From contig JBANAY010000003.1 of the NCBI GenBank assembly GCA_037952775.1, positions 2,480,001 to 2,544,000 of the forward strand: DNA of 64,000 nucleotides. Reading direction: 5' to 3'. The notes below the pieces were generated by a model. It ran no database searches and was not told the origin of the DNA. It was given only the letters and a program-made list of their open reading frames with translations. This stretch comes from Clonostachys chloroleuca (lineage: Eukaryota > Ascomycota > Sordariomycetes > Hypocreales > Bionectriaceae). Below are positions 1 through 13,706 of the stretch, in pieces. Position numbers and translations under genes: made by a program. Each line of letters opens with the position of its first letter. Position 1 is the first letter of the stretch.

Positions 1-3000
1 CCATCTAATACGAGGGCGAGTCAACAACGAAGGAAACCCCGAGTCTCCGACAAGATAGTAAGCTGATGGACTTCGGTTAGGTTAGGTGAGCGCACATGCA
101 GCGCGTATAGCCCAGTGCAATATCGAACCCACCACTCGCCGTTCATATCTGACGGCGATGGCCCGAGCATGAGGAGTCGAGAAGACTCGATAATATATTG
201 GCTCTCTTGCACAGTTAAAGCGCTGAATTGGGACTCATCGTACGACTGAGTGACCGCCGTGCATACATATAAGGGCATTTAGGGAAACAAAAATCCCTCT
301 CGTGGGAGGATATAATATATAGTTACTCAGATATATAGACTTCACCGGCGCCTCGGAGTTCCCAAATCCGACTTATTGGCCTCTGCTATCTGCAGCGACG
401 CACATTTGGCAGTGGTCAATGCATATATTAGGCTTAGAAGGGGAAATCTGCGTATTTCGTACCTATGCACGGCTGACAGCTGCAATGATCCATCCCGTCT
501 TTCCTGGCTGCAGTGAACGTACATCATGTATGTACCTATGCATGTGGACTGGCAGTCACCAATGTGTACACATGCACGAATACGTGTTGTGTGCCGTCTT
601 GTTCTCGCAGATTCCACCCGGTCCTACTTGTGTCCCTCCCGCGCGTCGTCGCAATAGAAAAATAGGACAAAGATGGAATGATTCCCTTCCCTTCCCTTTT
701 GCTTCGCCGCACACACCCGTTTCCCTCTCAATGCCCAATGAACCCATCTGGCGGCCCTCACTACGTAGGTACCCAAGGGAAACAAGGGCCCTTGCCGATT
801 CGCCCGGACGGAAACTGGGAGCGTAGCATCACAGAGGGTGTGATGTGGTATCGCATATCGTATCGCACCGCATGGCCCAAACCCTATAGCGCGAACGCAA
901 TGGCACTTGACCCGGATGCACGAACTAGAATGGAACCTTTGCTGTCTATCAATCGACAGCGGGGGGCGCACGGTTAAACCCGCCGAAAAGCCTGTTTGGA
1001 GCCCTCTTCCGTCGGTGAGTCGCAGAAGGCTCCCCGAAGGTCGCCATCACGACCTGACATGTCGTCTTGAGAATTAATTGACCTGAAGGCGAGACATCTC
1101 CGGACCACTTGGCTGCCCGGCGAGGTCTCCATGTTCGTGAGAGGAGAGGGAGCCCCCCAGGTTTTCCTAATCACCTGGGTTGCATATCTTGGCAAGCGAG
1201 CTACCGCCAATATTTCAACTGCCCTGAATTGCTCGCATCTCTAGTGGAGGGCACGGAATGGTTATCATCGGCAGATTGACATATTCCGCAGAGCCGTCGG
1301 GAGATGGTGTGCAGGATACGCGTTTAGGCACTTGCCGGAGACGACTGGAGACAAGGTAGATTTGAGGCTTCGGGTTATTGCGCCTGAAGCTAAGCTCTAG
1401 TCTTCGGCATCTGCTGTGTGGTTCTGGCCATCACATATGCCATCTGCTCGACAAAGGAATTGGAAACACTCTGCCATCGGGACCTGGGAGAGGATCAAGC
1501 TGAGCGTCGTAATCTCTCCTCATCTCTGGGACTTGTCATTTAATAGATACAACACAACCACGAACAGGCAAGAGCCGACATCATCGGCTTAACACACCTG
1601 TTATACGCGATAGAAGCCGTGCCTGGTGGTAACATCCGGCAACTTAACTACCAACCCACCTCACCGACCGAGGCGACACAACCTTCTTTCCTCCTCGTCC
1701 TGACTAGACCAAACCCAGCTAACCATCACAGTCGACGCCGAGAGATAGCCCGAGAAGCGCTGCGCAGCAAATCCTCTGCGAGATCGTGTGTCGCTCTGGG
1801 GTAGGCAGGCAGAGAGCAGCTTCAATCGCTCTAGGGGAGGGGCTTCCCTTTCCCCAGATTCTTCCCGCCGTGATTAGGCAGGTCGAGCTGAGAAAGCCCG
1901 ACCGATAAAATTGGTGCTGCCTGTCATCGTAAATCTGGGGCGGCGGTACTTATCTCGGCGATTCTTGCGGGGAAATTTCCCTCCTGTAAGACTGCAAAGT
2001 GTAGCAGGTCCCCCAGCAGGCTTGTAAGGGGGGGAGGCAAGGCACGACAAGGTAAGGTGATGGCTCATCGCCCGCCGCCCTGCTGATGTGGCCCGGCAGT
2101 TGGCCTGGCGAGATCTCCCTTTCTCTCTCGGTCAGACGACTTCTGTCAGTCGACAATCCTTCCAGCTCTCCCCTTCCCAGACCTCTGCGTTTCAACAGAG
2201 CCCCCTTCAAGGCAAACCCGTTGCACACACCCCTATCCACCACACTTGTACGCTGCAACTCCAGGAATAGCTCTCTGGTCAGCAAACGTGTTCGTCTTTG
2301 GGTTTACAAAACACCAGGATGAGTGGCGGGTTTCTCTCGAGGCCACGATGCTAAAACTATGCTAATTACGCCTGCTCCGAGGCCGGTGGCGGTCTTGGCT
2401 CGCGATTCATACTGAACCCACTTGCGTTGAATCCTTCAACCCAGGTCCGTTTCAACATGAGCGGTGAGGTGAGACCCATTGATAGTGCCAGCGCAGAGGC
2501 TTCTCTTGCTTTTTTGACGTACCCGAGCACAATCGGGGCCTCCTCCCAAATCCTCAGACGGCCGGTGGAGAAGCCATCGCGACATTGACAGCGGCAAAAG
2601 GACCCTGACTGTGACGCTATTAATGAATCGTCGCCGCGGCTAGGCGCTTCCCCAGTGTTTCCCTCGGCCTTGTCCCACGATCCCTGGCGACACAAGCAAA
2701 GCTGGCAGGGCAATCAATCAAGCTATCCCAGGCCGAGGCCATGGCGATCCTTTTCCCTTTCGACCCAGATGCCCTCAACGATTTCCCTCAGGTCCTGGCC
2801 CAGAGCGCGCCAGGGGTGTATCCGAGTCTGGCTGCCTGGTCACCGAGATGGTCTGCGCTCAGCTCTGTTCTGCCCTCTCTCACTGACAGGTAAGGTAGAC
2901 CCCGGTAGGTGCTAACATACGATACTCGGTTCCCTTTTTGCCGAACTGGAGGATGGAGGGACAAGGGCGGAGTCGAGCAGGTTTAGAGGCAGGGCCCCTG

Positions 3001-6000
3001 AGCCGCGCCGACTCGCACTGGGCCAATGGGAATCAGCGTGTGCATCAGTCCATCAATCAGAGTCCATCAATCTCAGTCGCGGGAGGAGCCTGATGGGCGC
3101 GATGCGCAGCGGCGATGCGCAGCGGCCAAGGAAAGCTTCTTCGCTCGAGCAGGCACGGGTACATCCGCATTGCACCACCACCCCCGAATGCGAGAGTTAA
3201 GGCAGGCAAACCTTGATTTGGTTGCTGGGTGCTTACAATTGCTCCGAAGCGTGATTCATCCCCCTTGTGCAACTCACGCCTGGCGTGTGTGGCGGTCGGC
3301 CGAAGCCTGACGCGCGATGTTACGATGCCCGCTAGCATCCAACGGTTTCGACGATGATCATCAGGAAGATAGCCAGCCACCGACGCAAGATATGATCAAT
3401 GTGACCTGACAGGCGTCCATCGGCCGTTTCCGATGGCTACTATCTTCCTCGATGGCCCTCGAATGCGGAAAGGATTTGCTCAGCGTGGGGAGGTGACCCG
3501 TTCAGGTGGTCTTCACAGGAGTGTGTGGCGCGCCGTCTGGCTGCATTGCATCATGTACAATAAGGGAAAGGGACCTTTGCAACAAGACGAGCACGGCCAA
3601 GGTGTGCTCGACTGCAATGGCCTGTCAGCACCTTACGTCGATCAGGGTTCTGCCCGCGCTCCCTCACTTGCTTGTTGAAGGTCACTTGGGTTGTAGTGGG
3701 GGTGTTTAGTTTAAGGTACAGTAGCATGACAAGTTCCTTCATGGCCATATGCTGCGTCGTGACACGGGATTACTGATTCTTTCTTCGTCTTCTGCTTCTT
3801 CGTTGTCGTCGTCTCTTCTCCGGCCGAATCCACAATGCTAGATCAGAGGGCTGGAGGGAGCGTAGGGCCCATCTAGTCTGTGTTTCGACACCTTCTTTGA
3901 TACGATGCAATGCGAGGTGCGATTCCTGCTGGGATGTGCACTGGCAACGGCTCAGGATCACATGCCAGAGCCAGAGTGTCTGCTCGAGTTATCTCGGCCT
4001 TGCCTTAAGAACTGTCTGCTATTTGGGCCGTGCGCCGTCGCAGGCTCAAGTCTCGATTGGATGCCCACTTCGCACAACACCAGAACGACTGGATGGGTCG
4101 GACGAGGTATGTACCTGGCTGTAAATGGACCAAACTCCGCTGTGCTTAGGGTCTAAGCAGGTCCCATCCGTCTCGTCAGCTTCATCTGTTGTGTAATGGC
4201 TTGCAAGGGTTCGATATGCCGGCAATTCAAACAAGCTGCTGTGATGTGATCAACCGCCGTTGTCCAACGACTGCCTCTCAATTCACCGACGACCACCACA
4301 CCCGGTGACTTGCTTCTCCCCATCCATCCATCCTCAACGAGCATGCACCCTCCATTGCCCTCCTTCGCCCAGGGCCCCCAAGCCCGCCAAGACCCCAATG
4401 TATCTCATGCAGCTAAGACAGGAGGCTTGAGCTAGAAGGACCGAAGAAGTCTGCGTGGAAAACCCATGCCTCCTAGCCCAGCCAACTAGATCACCGCAGC
4501 TAGGCCATTTGCGCCGCCTTGCAGCAGAGCAAAAATCCCCTGCCCGTCGCCTAGCCAGGTTTAGCTATTTAGCGCTGGTAAGACCGTCTAGTTAGCTTAG
4601 ATCCGATGCAGCGAACCATCCCGCGCGCTCTCCAGCTTACTGCCTCGAGCAAATCCTTGAACGACCACCCCAAGCTAGGCTCCCCCATCCTTCCAACCCC
4701 CGATCAGTTAGTTTCCGCGGTTGAAGCAAACCCAGTAATACCATCCATCAGCGAGGTTATGGGAATGACACTTGATATCTGCGTGATACGATGCCCAAGT
4801 CACATTGCTACCGTGCCGGTGTCGATGGCCGCCTAGCCCGTCCGAGAGGCGAGTGTGGATGCTCGTAGCGTCCTTTCATCGATCGGTGATGGGGGAATGT
4901 GTGACCGTGATGGCAGAGAAGCGCCCTCTCCGCGCTGGCGAAACTTGGCACGCGCCGGCAATCATGGCTTGCAGCCAATAGTGGCGGCAGATAAGCAGGA
5001 GCTTGGTGGGCGGAAGGATGGTACGTAATATTTTGCTGACTGGATGCTGGGCGTCGTCCATCTGGTGATGATGATGGTAATAAGCATGACTTCCAATGTG
5101 GCTTGAGGGTGGGGGAATCGCTGTTAGCGGAAATGAAAAGGATTGCTGCTGTAGTGCCGCTTCATGGTGTGAGTGAGCGAGTGTGTGTGTGTGTGCTGGA
5201 CGATGTGGCTAATATCGCATCTCGCCCAGTTGAGAATTTCCAGAATGCTGCACACCCTCTGGGAGACACCCTCTCAGGCTCTCTGTAGGACACACCTGCA
5301 TGCCGAGGCTCTCATTGGCAAGCTGGCCAGGGCGACAAACGCTACTCTCCAGGCGTCTAGCTCTGACTAAGAGGCCCGCCGTTGGAGAAGCCACAGGTAG
5401 GTCGGCAGTCCCCGGCTCTGAGTGGCCACCGGCCTGTCTCCTTCAATCTACAAGCTCCAGTGCCTGTTGGCGAGTCGCAGCGCGCCGCACTCCACGTTGG
5501 CACCAGATCGACCACCGCCACCCTCCAATGATGATTTAAGGCCGGAGGCTTTTCCTGATAGACGAGATGTAGCATCGCCCCTAGAGTCTTAGTGCGATTG
5601 ACCGCACTGCATAGACAATGGATGTTCCTAGGGGCAGCGCCTTTCCCATTGGCGTCTGCAATGGCATCATTCCGCCAAGCAACAGAAGTCCTGGAAGAGG
5701 GAAAGGAGATTTTGGGGATAATAGAGCTTAACCTCCATCACCCATACCTCTTAGCCTAGCCTGCCGACTCTGATCCATGCGCGTACCTACAGGCCGCCGT
5801 CGATGTGGACACACGAGTTGCCAGCACAACACAACACTTGCAGTAGCTGGGAATTTCCTTGTCTCGGGGCACTTTTGTTTATCAAACAAGCGTCGACACC
5901 TTGCTCGGAGCCCGCCGGTTGATAGCATGCAACGGCAGTCACATTCGACCTGACAATCTAGGACTACTGTAGATTGGAGCTGGGGACGATGGCTTCTCAA

Positions 6001-9000
6001 CGTCTCCTTCACCAGAGATACGAGGCTTTGTCTTGTTGGAACCCTCGCCGTGGTAGGTGGGGGCCCAGATCGAATGTCTTAGTCTAGAGGCTCTTCGGCC
6101 CCATAGATTCTGGAGACTGGCTGGCACATCCCGGAACCTCTCAGGATAAGGTTGCTTGCCGTCTGGCCCATTCATGGATACGGACGGACTGACAAGTGCC
6201 CAATCGCTCATCTCCCTGGTAGAATGTGACAAGGGTGCCGGCCCAGGTTCATCGTCTAAGCCACCACCAATCAAGTAACCGAGCCTGAAAGGGTCGGTGT
6301 GAGAAACCTGAACATCGCAGGACAGGAGACGGATGGACAGAGGATAGGAGAGAGCCAAGGTCAAAACAGCGCCATATTAGTGTATTGGGGAGGCTTTTGC
6401 CCGTAGGTTGGTCACCAATGCGCACCATCAGCGCCTGTGCTTGGTTTCATTTGGATGATTTCTGATCCGATTGACTGCCCCTCAATTGTCCAAAGTGACC
6501 AGACCTGGAAGATTCCTCTTCATGCGCCGTATTGAAGCGTCGCGAACACCGGACGTGCACCGAACCTAGGAGGATGCCTGTCAAACAGCTCAGATGACTT
6601 TATCCGTCCTAGGCAATCGTTTGCGGCGTCTTTGGAAGCGTTTCTCACGTTTTCCACTAATGGCCGAGCTTACTCTAGTGTTTCTCAACCTACCCACGTG
6701 TGCGAAATTTTGATTTCTCTTCGGAGGTGAAAAAACAAAGCCATCAAGCATTAGACGGCACGCTCGGAAGAGCTGTAGGGGGGTGTTGTGTGCGTGCATG
6801 CGCGAGTGAACATGGTTTCCCTTTTGACCGGTGACATACAGCCTCTCTTCCAGTAGGATGAGCGCCGTAAAAGGGCTCGGCTATGTGGTTTCTTTGTCCC
6901 AACTCCAGTCTATCTGGTAGGTGTGCCTCCGTCCCCGTCTCTGGCACGGCGAACGAGTGCGGTTGAGCAAGCAACCCCGGACGGATCAATGGCAGAAAGG
7001 AGAAAGAATTCTCCGATACCAACCTGGTCATTCTGCCGAGGGGATATAGTGGTATTCTGGGTGGTGACGAGCGACCTCTTTATGGGGTAGAGTCTTGCCA
7101 GCCGAGCAGAGAGGACATGTAACGACGTATTCATGTCACGTACGCGCCTGGCCAGTCATGAGATGCCAGACAGAAGCGAGTTGACGATGAGTTATGTGGT
7201 GCTTGGAAGGGTAGCCTGTCGGTGGTGCACCATGAACATGCCAGGGTTGGTGACGGCGGTGGGCAATTGGCTGGCCACAGGCACACTTCGGCAGCATCAT
7301 CTGAATGTGGTCTAGCATGACCACAGGAACTCCGCATTCCGTCAGCGGCTTTTTTTCTCCCCAGCGGCCTCTGGCAGCGTTATGCCTGGTGTTAAGTGTA
7401 AATACTGGGTGCTGGGCGGGACCCCAGGATTGCACATGCAGCAAACCCGTCACTTCACCTCGATGAGGCGCATTACAAAGGGTCCTCGAGGCTGGAGGCC
7501 CGTTTATCCATCACCAAATTTACAATTAGGTACCGCCCACCCCTCGTACATACCCTCGTACGAGAATCATGGTGCCGGGGAGGGTAAGGGGTCGGAGGGT
7601 TGTAGGCCCTAGTCAATCCGCACTGGGACCGAGGCCCCTTGGCCCAATTCCTTTGCCTTGTGAGGACGGATCTTGCTTGTACCTCTCGTGTCGTGTGCTC
7701 ATCTGGCGCTGTGATTGGGTTTGCGGTGCCCGAGAAGCTAATCAGTACGTAAGTCTGGCCATATGTGCAAATGCGTGTCTGGAGGTGAAAGCCAGCGACC
7801 TTGACTTGGGCAGCAAAACCCTTGCTCTGTCTTGTGGAAATGGTGTTTGCATCGAGGCACACCACATCGTATCGTGCCTGGGCGCGTCCTGTTTGCTACG
7901 CTACCCTTGGCAAGGCTCGATGGCTCACCTACGGTACGACCATCGGCAACGACATCAATCGCCGCTCCTTGCGGTGTATGTATGGTTCGTCCAAGACGAG
8001 ACGATGACGAGAATTGGGGGAGGGCACCACCCGGAGCTCTTGGCGCATCGGCAATGATACGTAGGTGGGCTTGGTCCCATAGGCAAATCAGCAGATGTAA
8101 CCTTGTCCTACCCGCTATGTGCAACTGACAGTGCTCACAGCAGCGAGAGTGGATCACACGTCTCCCACTCCCAGGTGCCGCCACCTGCATCTGGCTATGT
8201 GAGTAGCCCGTGGAGCAACAACCTGGAGTGGGTAGCTTTGCAAAAGAACCTCGAATTAGTAGCACCACAATCTGTTAAGCAGTCAATCGGCTGGGGGGAG
8301 GCCTTTGCACTAGGAGCAATGCAGCATAGAAGAGATGCATAGTTGTACCGGCCTTCCTGCTTGCTTGCTTCTGGCGTCTTGATGCACAGGTTCTGGAGAT
8401 AGGCAGTTGAACCGTAAGATGCGATTTTCTCTCTCGAAGCCCTGCCGCCCCCCTTCCCGGCGGATATCCGAATGCGATTAGTGTGCGCGAGGCTAAATTA
8501 AAACTCCAAGGCAAACGTTACCTGCGCTGCTGATCTGGCGTGTGCCGTGAGCTCCTCTTGATAACGTTAGATAACGTATCTTGAGCCTCCAGGACCTCAA
8601 CTGTCACGTAGCGGCACGGAATAGGATATTTCGGTGTCAGCGATGGAAACACGGCGCTGGCCGCAGGCCATTGTTTCTAGAAGCCTGCTGTGCCGTAGCC
8701 AGATGGGGTTCTTCGCTCGCTGGAGCACTTCTCTTCCTCAAGTTGTTGGTAAAGTGCTCAGCTCTAGGATCTTGGGGGCAAATCTCCAAGGCATTGACCG
8801 ATGGTCGACTCCAGATTCGAAGACTCCGAGCAGGGGGGGCACCCAGAAAGGGAAAATGTGTTTTTTGGGCCGTTTTGGAGGTCAGAGTGGTCTTGCGGTG
8901 TTACCGGGAAGCCGTGCCCCGCTCATCAAGGAACGAATGTCCGAAGACTGCCCCGTGCATTGCTGGTGTAATAATACCTATAGGATTCATACTATCCGCA

Positions 9001-11176
9001 CAAGACGATACATGTCGGCCGCTCCCCTGCTGCTGGATTCTCTGTCTAATCTGCTGAGTTGTGCCTGTGTCCACATCTGCTGCTCGGCGGCCTGGTCTTT
9101 TGGTCACGTCAATCTTTAGGGCCATGCGGTTGAGGTGGTGGTTGCTGGTATTACCTGAGGGGCCTATAGCACAACAGTCCCCACCTGACTTGCATCTGGC
9201 TCTGGACTGTCGTGACTGAGGATCCCTCGCGTGCTCATGCTCATGATTCTGGTCTGGCGCGCGGTGCTTGAAGGAACAGAGGACAGGACAAGGCCGGTCC
9301 AGTCGAGTCAAATGAGGGGTTTCGCAGCTTGTTAGTGTGTTGTCTTTGCTTGCCTTGGCTCTGCTAGCTATGCTACCCAAGGCTACCCAGGCTAGCACTG
9401 GCGCTTCCCCCGCCCCTTCCTCGGGGTTGGTGGTTGAGGAAATCGCGACTTGGGGCTCGGGCTTGGATTGGTATGATGGAGGCCTTTGGAGGCCTTGCCT
9501 TGTTCTTGTGGTAATGAAACGCTCTGAACTGGACTAACCAAACGTACCGAGCGCCGCTTGAGAATGCTAAGCCTATTTCGCGGTTGGAAATCAAGCCACT
9601 GGCACTGCAACTGGCCACCAGAGCTGCTGGCGTCCTCTCTCCCTCTCTGCTACGCCCAGCCCGGCCTAGCCTGCCTCCCGGACTGCCCCTTCCCCTTCCC
9701 AGTCCCTTTAGGCTGCCCCTCCCCACACGCCCCCTCCCAGAATCGAAAAGTGGTTCTTTCCCCTGGCTGCTCCTGCCCAAGCTCCTGTCCAGGTCCTCAC
9801 CTGGGCCCTGTTTGACAGCACCCAAAAAGCCCTGCTCGGCTGCAAGTAGTACCTGGCAGCCCCCTCGCCTCCCCTGCCGCCGAGTTACTGGCCCCTGTGA
9901 GAAGCCAGTTGTAGGCCGGTACTTGCTCCGTGGTCTTAGTGCGCTCCTCTTCCACTGGATAGCAACCTGCCCTCCTCCCCCCACACAAGCAGGCAGACGG
10001 TTGACTCTATCGTCTGTGCAGGCGCTCCCACACTCTCACCCTCACACAGCCAGCTAGTGCCAGGGTTCCTTACGCCATCCGCTCCCCACTGTCCACTCAC
10101 ATGTTCTGCTCTTCTTCTCGAAGTCTGGCAGCTCAACCGCGCGGAGGTAGTGGTGGTGGAAGGCCACCACTAGAGCCAACCTGTTCGATCATGCCCCCAA
10201 CTTTGTACACACGGGGGTGGCTACAATGATGTGGGAAGAAAGGGCCAAAAAAGAAAACCGTGCAGCACCCCAAACACGCATCCCGCTGCCAGCACTCGAT
10301 GATATCGCTCAAGTCATGGCCTTGGTCGCATCTCGGACATCGCGCGTCAGGGAACCGGAAATGCTTAATATAGGTCCAAACTGTCTCCTGGACAAGCAAG
10401 ATGCTGCACCCCCAAAACCCTTGCTGGTACCTCGCTGGCCTCCAGTCGCCTCCCCTCCAGAGCGTCAGCGGTGTGAGGCCGGGACCCCCTGTCCCAGGGA
10501 CTTTGCAAGACGGCGCGAACAGCATAGGCTGGCTTTGATCGCCTCCCCGTCACTCCTTCTTCGGCTATGGCGAGTGGGATCATCACTCACCCCCTCCGTC
10601 CAGTGTCCCCCGGCATCCTGGCCCCCCTGCTGCCCACTTCCATATCTCTTAAGATTGCCTTGCTCTGTCGGCTCCTACGAGTAAGAATCGTCCGTGCTCA
10701 GTGTAGTATCTGCAAGTGCATGGGGGTAGACATGCAAGTCAAAGAAGCCCCCACAGCCGTCCGGTGATGTGGAGTTCCCATCCTATCATCAGGTGCCGTA
10801 CATATCCAGAGATTCATCATAGCATCACATACATAATGGTCATTGCCCACATCCTCTACAGATGTTATACCCAGGAGCATATTTCTTCATTACGTGCATC
10901 TCCAACCTCAGATCTCATCCCACTCCCAGTACCCCTCCATCAGTACTTGCGAGTAGGTAGTCGAGCTTCGTCTTCTTTTATTCACACACTCTCAAGCTCT
11001 TGCTCAACCCAGTCTTTCAAGGCCTTGACGCTTCATTCCTTCTTCAACCTCGACATCGGCCTGCGTCCAGCTCTTCTTACTATACTATTTATCCTGCCAC
11101 CCTACCAACACGCCGTGTCCCACACACCCGCCCACCTCACCCACTATACCCTCATTCCAGCCGTCAACACACCGAC
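1..11176. other. 11-kb gene-free stretch upstream of the PRO1-like regulator
   Basis: No supported gene. All open frames here are short, overlap one another on both strands, lack recognisable domains and do not join through plausible introns. The sequence is not AT-rich or visibly mutated like a dead transposon, and no long terminal or inverted repeats were seen. A (GT)n run lies at 5181-5195. The last 250 bases before the regulator are pyrimidine-rich, as in fungal 5' leaders. The stretch probably holds the promoter and a long, possibly spliced leader of the downstream gene, perhaps with non-coding transcripts; this is inference. Confidence 0.55.
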
Positions 11177-13706
11177 ATGACAGCCGCGATTTCTCAACAG
11201 ACCGTCACGGTCAAGGATGCAGCTACTGCCCGCAAGCGCAGAAGACGTGCACCTGCCGGCGGTGCTGCTGACGACTGCTTCACCTGCATCAAGCGCAATG
11301 TCAAATGCGACCGTCGCCGCCCATACTGCTCCCAATGTCTCGAGGTCAGCAACGAATGCTCCGGATACAAGACTCGCCTTACTTGGGGTGTTGGAGTTGC
11401 CAGCCGTGGAAAGCTCCGAGGACTGTCTCTGCCTATCGCAAAGGCCCCTCCCGTATCCCGCGAAACCAAGAAGTCACCCAGCAGTCGGTCAAGGGAGTTG
11501 CAGACCACAGGCTCGGTCATCAATGTTTCTCCAATCCACACCCACACCCATAGCCACAACCACAGCCAGAGCCAGAGCCACAGCCACGGGTCCATGAACA
11601 TGAATGCCCATGCTCAGATGCACAGCTCTGCGATGCACTGGCCCGAGCACGATGACGCAAGACGGCATGCTCATACCCAGATGCAGCCCGTGAGGTCGCC
11701 AATCGATATCCCACCTGTGTCTCAGCCCAGTGTCGCTTCCGCGCCTGCCACTCCCTATGGACTGCCTAGCTATGATTACCTCTCCATGTCTCACAGCGAG
11801 GAACCCCCAATGCACCACCACGGCAGCTGGAACAATGTTGGCTACTCCACGGGAATGGTACACTCTCCAGAGCACCAGCCCAAGTACTCCAAGTTCCCAC
11901 TACCCCTCGTCACAGAGGGACTTTCGTCCTCGGTCAGCTCCGTCAATAGTGATGTGGACTACATGTCTCCTATGAGCCAGTCCTACCACAGGGATGAAGT
12001 GCCCTTCATCAACAGCCCGACACTCCTGTATGATCACTACAGCACCCACCAGAGCTCACCAGGTCCACAAAGCCCTCCCTCGGCCATCGTCATTGACCAC
12101 TCCCGCGCTCCCACCTCATGCCCAGGACTCGTGTACACCCCATCTGAGCCCGGCTCCCTTCCGAGCACACACCCTTTGGATGTCTTTGAGACACAAATCA
12201 GCCACAAGATGATGCGAGAGTGCGACAACCTCAGTGAGCATCACTCGACGCCATGCCTCGCTTACACATTCTAATGAGCGTGCAGATGCCCGTGATGCGA
12301 GCATGAACAAGAATGTCCACAGCTCAATGGGACCTCCGCCGCGGTCTTGGCATCAAAAGGGGCATCCGGTGGCGCATGTCCACAACCAGCTTCCATTCTC
12401 CGGATGGAAATGTGAGAGTGGGCGTCCCGGAGAGGCCAGTCAAGAGTTGGCATCTCGAATGCCATTCTTCATGGACTACTATACGACTACGCTGTGCCCT
12501 GCCATGGTATTTATTGATGGGCCAGGAAACCCTTTTCGGGATGTTATTTTGGATTTGGCAAGAGGTAGTCCGAGCTTACAGCACGCAATTTGTGCCTTCT
12601 CCGCCTGCAATTTGCGGATGAAGCGGAAGCTCAGTCTCGGGCTTGATGCAAAGCAGCTCTCTCTAGCACTGATCGCCGACAAGAAGTCAGCGGAAGGTGT
12701 AGCTGATGTGGACATCAACGATCCAGCTTTGTCAGAGGAGTACCAGCATCGCAACTTGGCCGTGTACCTTCTCAATCAGCAACTAAATGACCCTTCCAGA
12801 TGTGGACATGATTCAGTCGTTGCTACCATCCTACTTCTGTGCCATTATCGCATGATGGAGTCGGGCGTTGCAAAGTTTCAAATTCAGTTTGCTGGGATTC
12901 AGAAGATCCTCTCTATGAGAAAGAATCCGAACCACACCTCAAATTCCGAACCGTCTTGGATGCAACGTCTCTTCACTCACTTTGACGCCATTTCCGCAAG
13001 TGTAAATGACCGTGAGGCCCAGCTGCCCACCGACATGGGTGTTGTTGAGAACTTGGTGGGCTGTGACCACAGATTGCTCCACACCATCCGAAAGCTGGGG
13101 CGCATCAATCTCTTGTCTCAGAAACGGCCTGTGCGGAATACAGGAGAACACACTGGACATTCCGTCTTCTGGGTCGAATGGCAGGAGGCAAGGCAAACTC
13201 TTCAGACTTGGCAATTCAATGCCTCTACTACTGTTGCGAACCTGCCAAGCGCACCGAGCTTGGCGCAAACCCGCGACCTGAGGGCACTTTCCGAAGCTTT
13301 TCGATACGCCGCCTTGCTCTACCTGGAACGATTGGCGAATCCGGACTTGCCGTCGCGGCACAGCAGCTTTCAACAGCTAGTTACCCAAGTCGTTCACTAC
13401 GCCACGGACATGGGGGCCAACAGCTCCGCCGAAAAATTCCTCCTTTGGCCTCTCTTTGTGGCCGGATCCGAATGTGTGAATCATTTACAACAAAATATTA
13501 TCCGAACCAGGTGTTTGGATATGATGTCCCGTTCGGGATATATGGATAATCTTTCTGCACTTGAAGTCCTGGAAAAACTATGGTCCACGGGCATGAGTGG
13601 CTCTGAGACCGGCACCCCAGACGGCAAAGAGTCTTCTCGCAGCCCCTTCAACTGGGCAAGCTGTCTCGGAGGCCCAGGAGTTGATGTGGAATGGATCATG
13701 TTCTGA
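11177..13706 (+). CDS. pro1: Zn2Cys6 transcription factor, PRO1/ADV-1-like developmental regulator
   Basis: Two exons, 11177-12233 and 12286-13706, with a 52-base intron (GTGAGC donor, CTAAT branch site, GTGCAG acceptor), give 825 residues. A binuclear zinc cluster uses Cys34, 37, 44, 51, 54 and 61 (CX2CX6CX6CX2CX6C) and is preceded by a basic KRRRRR stretch at 20-25. Directly after it lies the block GVGVASRGKLRGLSLPIAKA (71-90), which I associate with Sordaria PRO1 and Neurospora ADV-1. Residues about 120-160 are a His/Ser/Gln low-complexity tract. The C-terminal half resembles the fungal-specific regulatory domain of the Fungal_trans_2 type. Relatives act in the nucleus and control sexual fruiting-body development and cell fusion. 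The start was chosen as the first ATG that retains the whole cluster; the frame stays open upstream but contains no earlier ATG. The zinc-cluster assignment is firm; the PRO1 orthology is from memory. Confidence 0.85.
11539..11598 (+). repeat. CAC/CAG-rich His/Ser/Gln low-complexity tract inside the regulator
   Basis: Imperfect CCACAN and CAGAGC hexamers encode alternating His-Thr, His-Ser and Gln-Ser pairs, followed by a Met/His/Ala-rich segment. Such tracts lie in disordered linkers of fungal regulators and can vary in length between strains. Confidence 0.7.

Noticed and set aside
76..90. GGTTAGGTTAGG-like start reminiscent of telomere repeats
   Set aside because: Only two imperfect units, not TTAGGG, no array.
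7569..8268. Overlapping frames of 162 and 176 codons on opposite strands
   Set aside because: Mutually overlapping, no domain, no splice partners; expected by chance in stop-poor DNA.
9373..9984. 203-codon minus-strand frame rich in Gly and Arg
   Set aside because: Arises from a C/T-rich, G/A-rich biased tract; the opposite strand is also open, and composition alone explains it.
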